From Paraburkholderia oxyphila NBRC 105797 (GTDB lineage: Bacteria; Pseudomonadota; Gammaproteobacteria; Burkholderiales; Burkholderiaceae), in assembly GCF_000685075.1 (NCBI RefSeq), contig NZ_BAYD01000015.1, forward strand, positions 62,001-126,000: DNA of 64,000 nt, read 5' to 3'. Below the pieces are notes generated by a model that saw only the letters and a list, made by a program, of their open reading frames with translations, did not search any database and was not told the origin of the DNA. Below are positions 63,749-64,000 of this stretch, in pieces; within the stretch, counting starts at the first letter, position 1, and every line of letters begins with the position of its first letter. The translations under genes were made by a program, and so were the position numbers.

Positions 63749-64000
63749 GGAAGAGTGCGGCCGTGAAGGCCGGGTTGGAAGGCCAATAGGCGTGCATGTA
63801 GGTCGCGACGATCGAGCCGTGCCGATACAGCGGCTCGCCGTCCGCGCCCGTTTGCGCATGGCGTGCGCGCAGCGCAGGCGCGAGCGGCGTGCTCACGCGC
63901 GAATAGTGGAACGTGTGGCCGGTGAGCATGCCGTGCGTGCCGTCGAGCCGCTGCATGCCGAGCGCGGCAAAGCGCTTTTGCATGACGGCCTCGCCCGGCA
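63732..64000 (-). CDS. cobB: Cobyrinate a,c-diamide synthase CobB/CbiA (3' part only)
   Basis: Carboxy-terminal end of the glutamine-amidotransferase domain of CobB/CbiA, which amidates the a and c side chains of cobyrinate. The visible LTGHTFHYSR and a late HGSIVATYMHAYWPSNP match the family's terminus. The frame is open to the window edge. Its stop lies inside the start of bluB. Confidence 0.85.
   Translation of the reverse strand, partial: PGEAVMQKRFAALGMQRLDGTHGMLTGHTFHYSRVSTPLAPALRARHAQTGADGEPLYRHGSIVATYMHAYWPSNPAFTAALFHGTAF

Overview
The window is about 64 kb of GC-rich Gram-negative DNA. It most resembles a Burkholderia/Paraburkholderia-type betaproteobacterium. The pointers are a trimeric general porin of the Burkholderiales type, a DUF4148 protein, PrpR, multiple LysR regulators, many BKACE/MFS/amidase catabolic genes and type VI secretion (T6SS) parts. 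This is an inference from gene content; there is no rRNA gene to confirm it. I see no tRNA, rRNA, CRISPR array or intact insertion sequence.

Layout. (1) 1-9.5 kb, ordinary chromosomal genes: the 3' part of prpR, a periplasmic molybdenum hydroxylase of the IorAB type with its own cytochrome c, an alkyl-adenine DNA glycosylase overlapping that operon, a DUF4148 protein, a CBS-pair protein and ribA. (2) 9.5-12.4 kb, a lower-GC, gene-poor stretch holding one membrane protein with two DUF3592-like repeats, which lies between two copies of a palindromic hairpin element. (3) 12.4-19.3 kb, a T6SS effector module: VgrG, a Tle3-type lipase, its Tla3-type adaptor and a PAAR tip protein. No recognisable immunity gene is present. 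(4) 19.3-28.4 kb, an eight-gene lipid-like cluster I cannot match to a known pathway: an AUR1/PAP2-like phosphatase fused to a desaturase, two GNAT proteins, an alpha/beta hydrolase, a second desaturase, a GH3-family acyl-adenylate/amide synthetase, a Rieske oxygenase and a third desaturase. It is the best candidate for an undescribed system. (5) 28.6-30.5 kb, an orphan T6SS baseplate gene, tssF.

(6) 30.5-54.5 kb, a large catabolic region: quinone oxidoreductase, BKACE, porin, BON protein, two MFS transporters, a TauD-type dioxygenase, GntR, LysR, amidase, a DUF3311/SSS transporter pair, a second BKACE, a D-amino acid dehydrogenase/glycine oxidase-type flavoprotein behind a tandem glycine riboswitch, LysR, an agmatinase-family ureohydrolase, aldehyde dehydrogenase, an NCS1 permease, a GMC oxidoreductase and a second GntR. 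The region carries internal paralogue pairs (BKACE, MFS, GntR). Three copies of the operator-like motif ATGTCGACAANAATA, two in the BKACE/porin intergenic region and one before the second GntR gene, suggest that a GntR-family repressor co-regulates its two ends.

(7) 54.5-64 kb: a proline-rich SH3 protein, a small hypothetical gene, a three-gene signalling operon (OmpR-type regulator, LysM-FecR protein, CHASE2 histidine kinase), a DUF4136-type lipoprotein, a VOC protein, and bluB overlapping the end of cobB (cobalamin synthesis) at the right edge.
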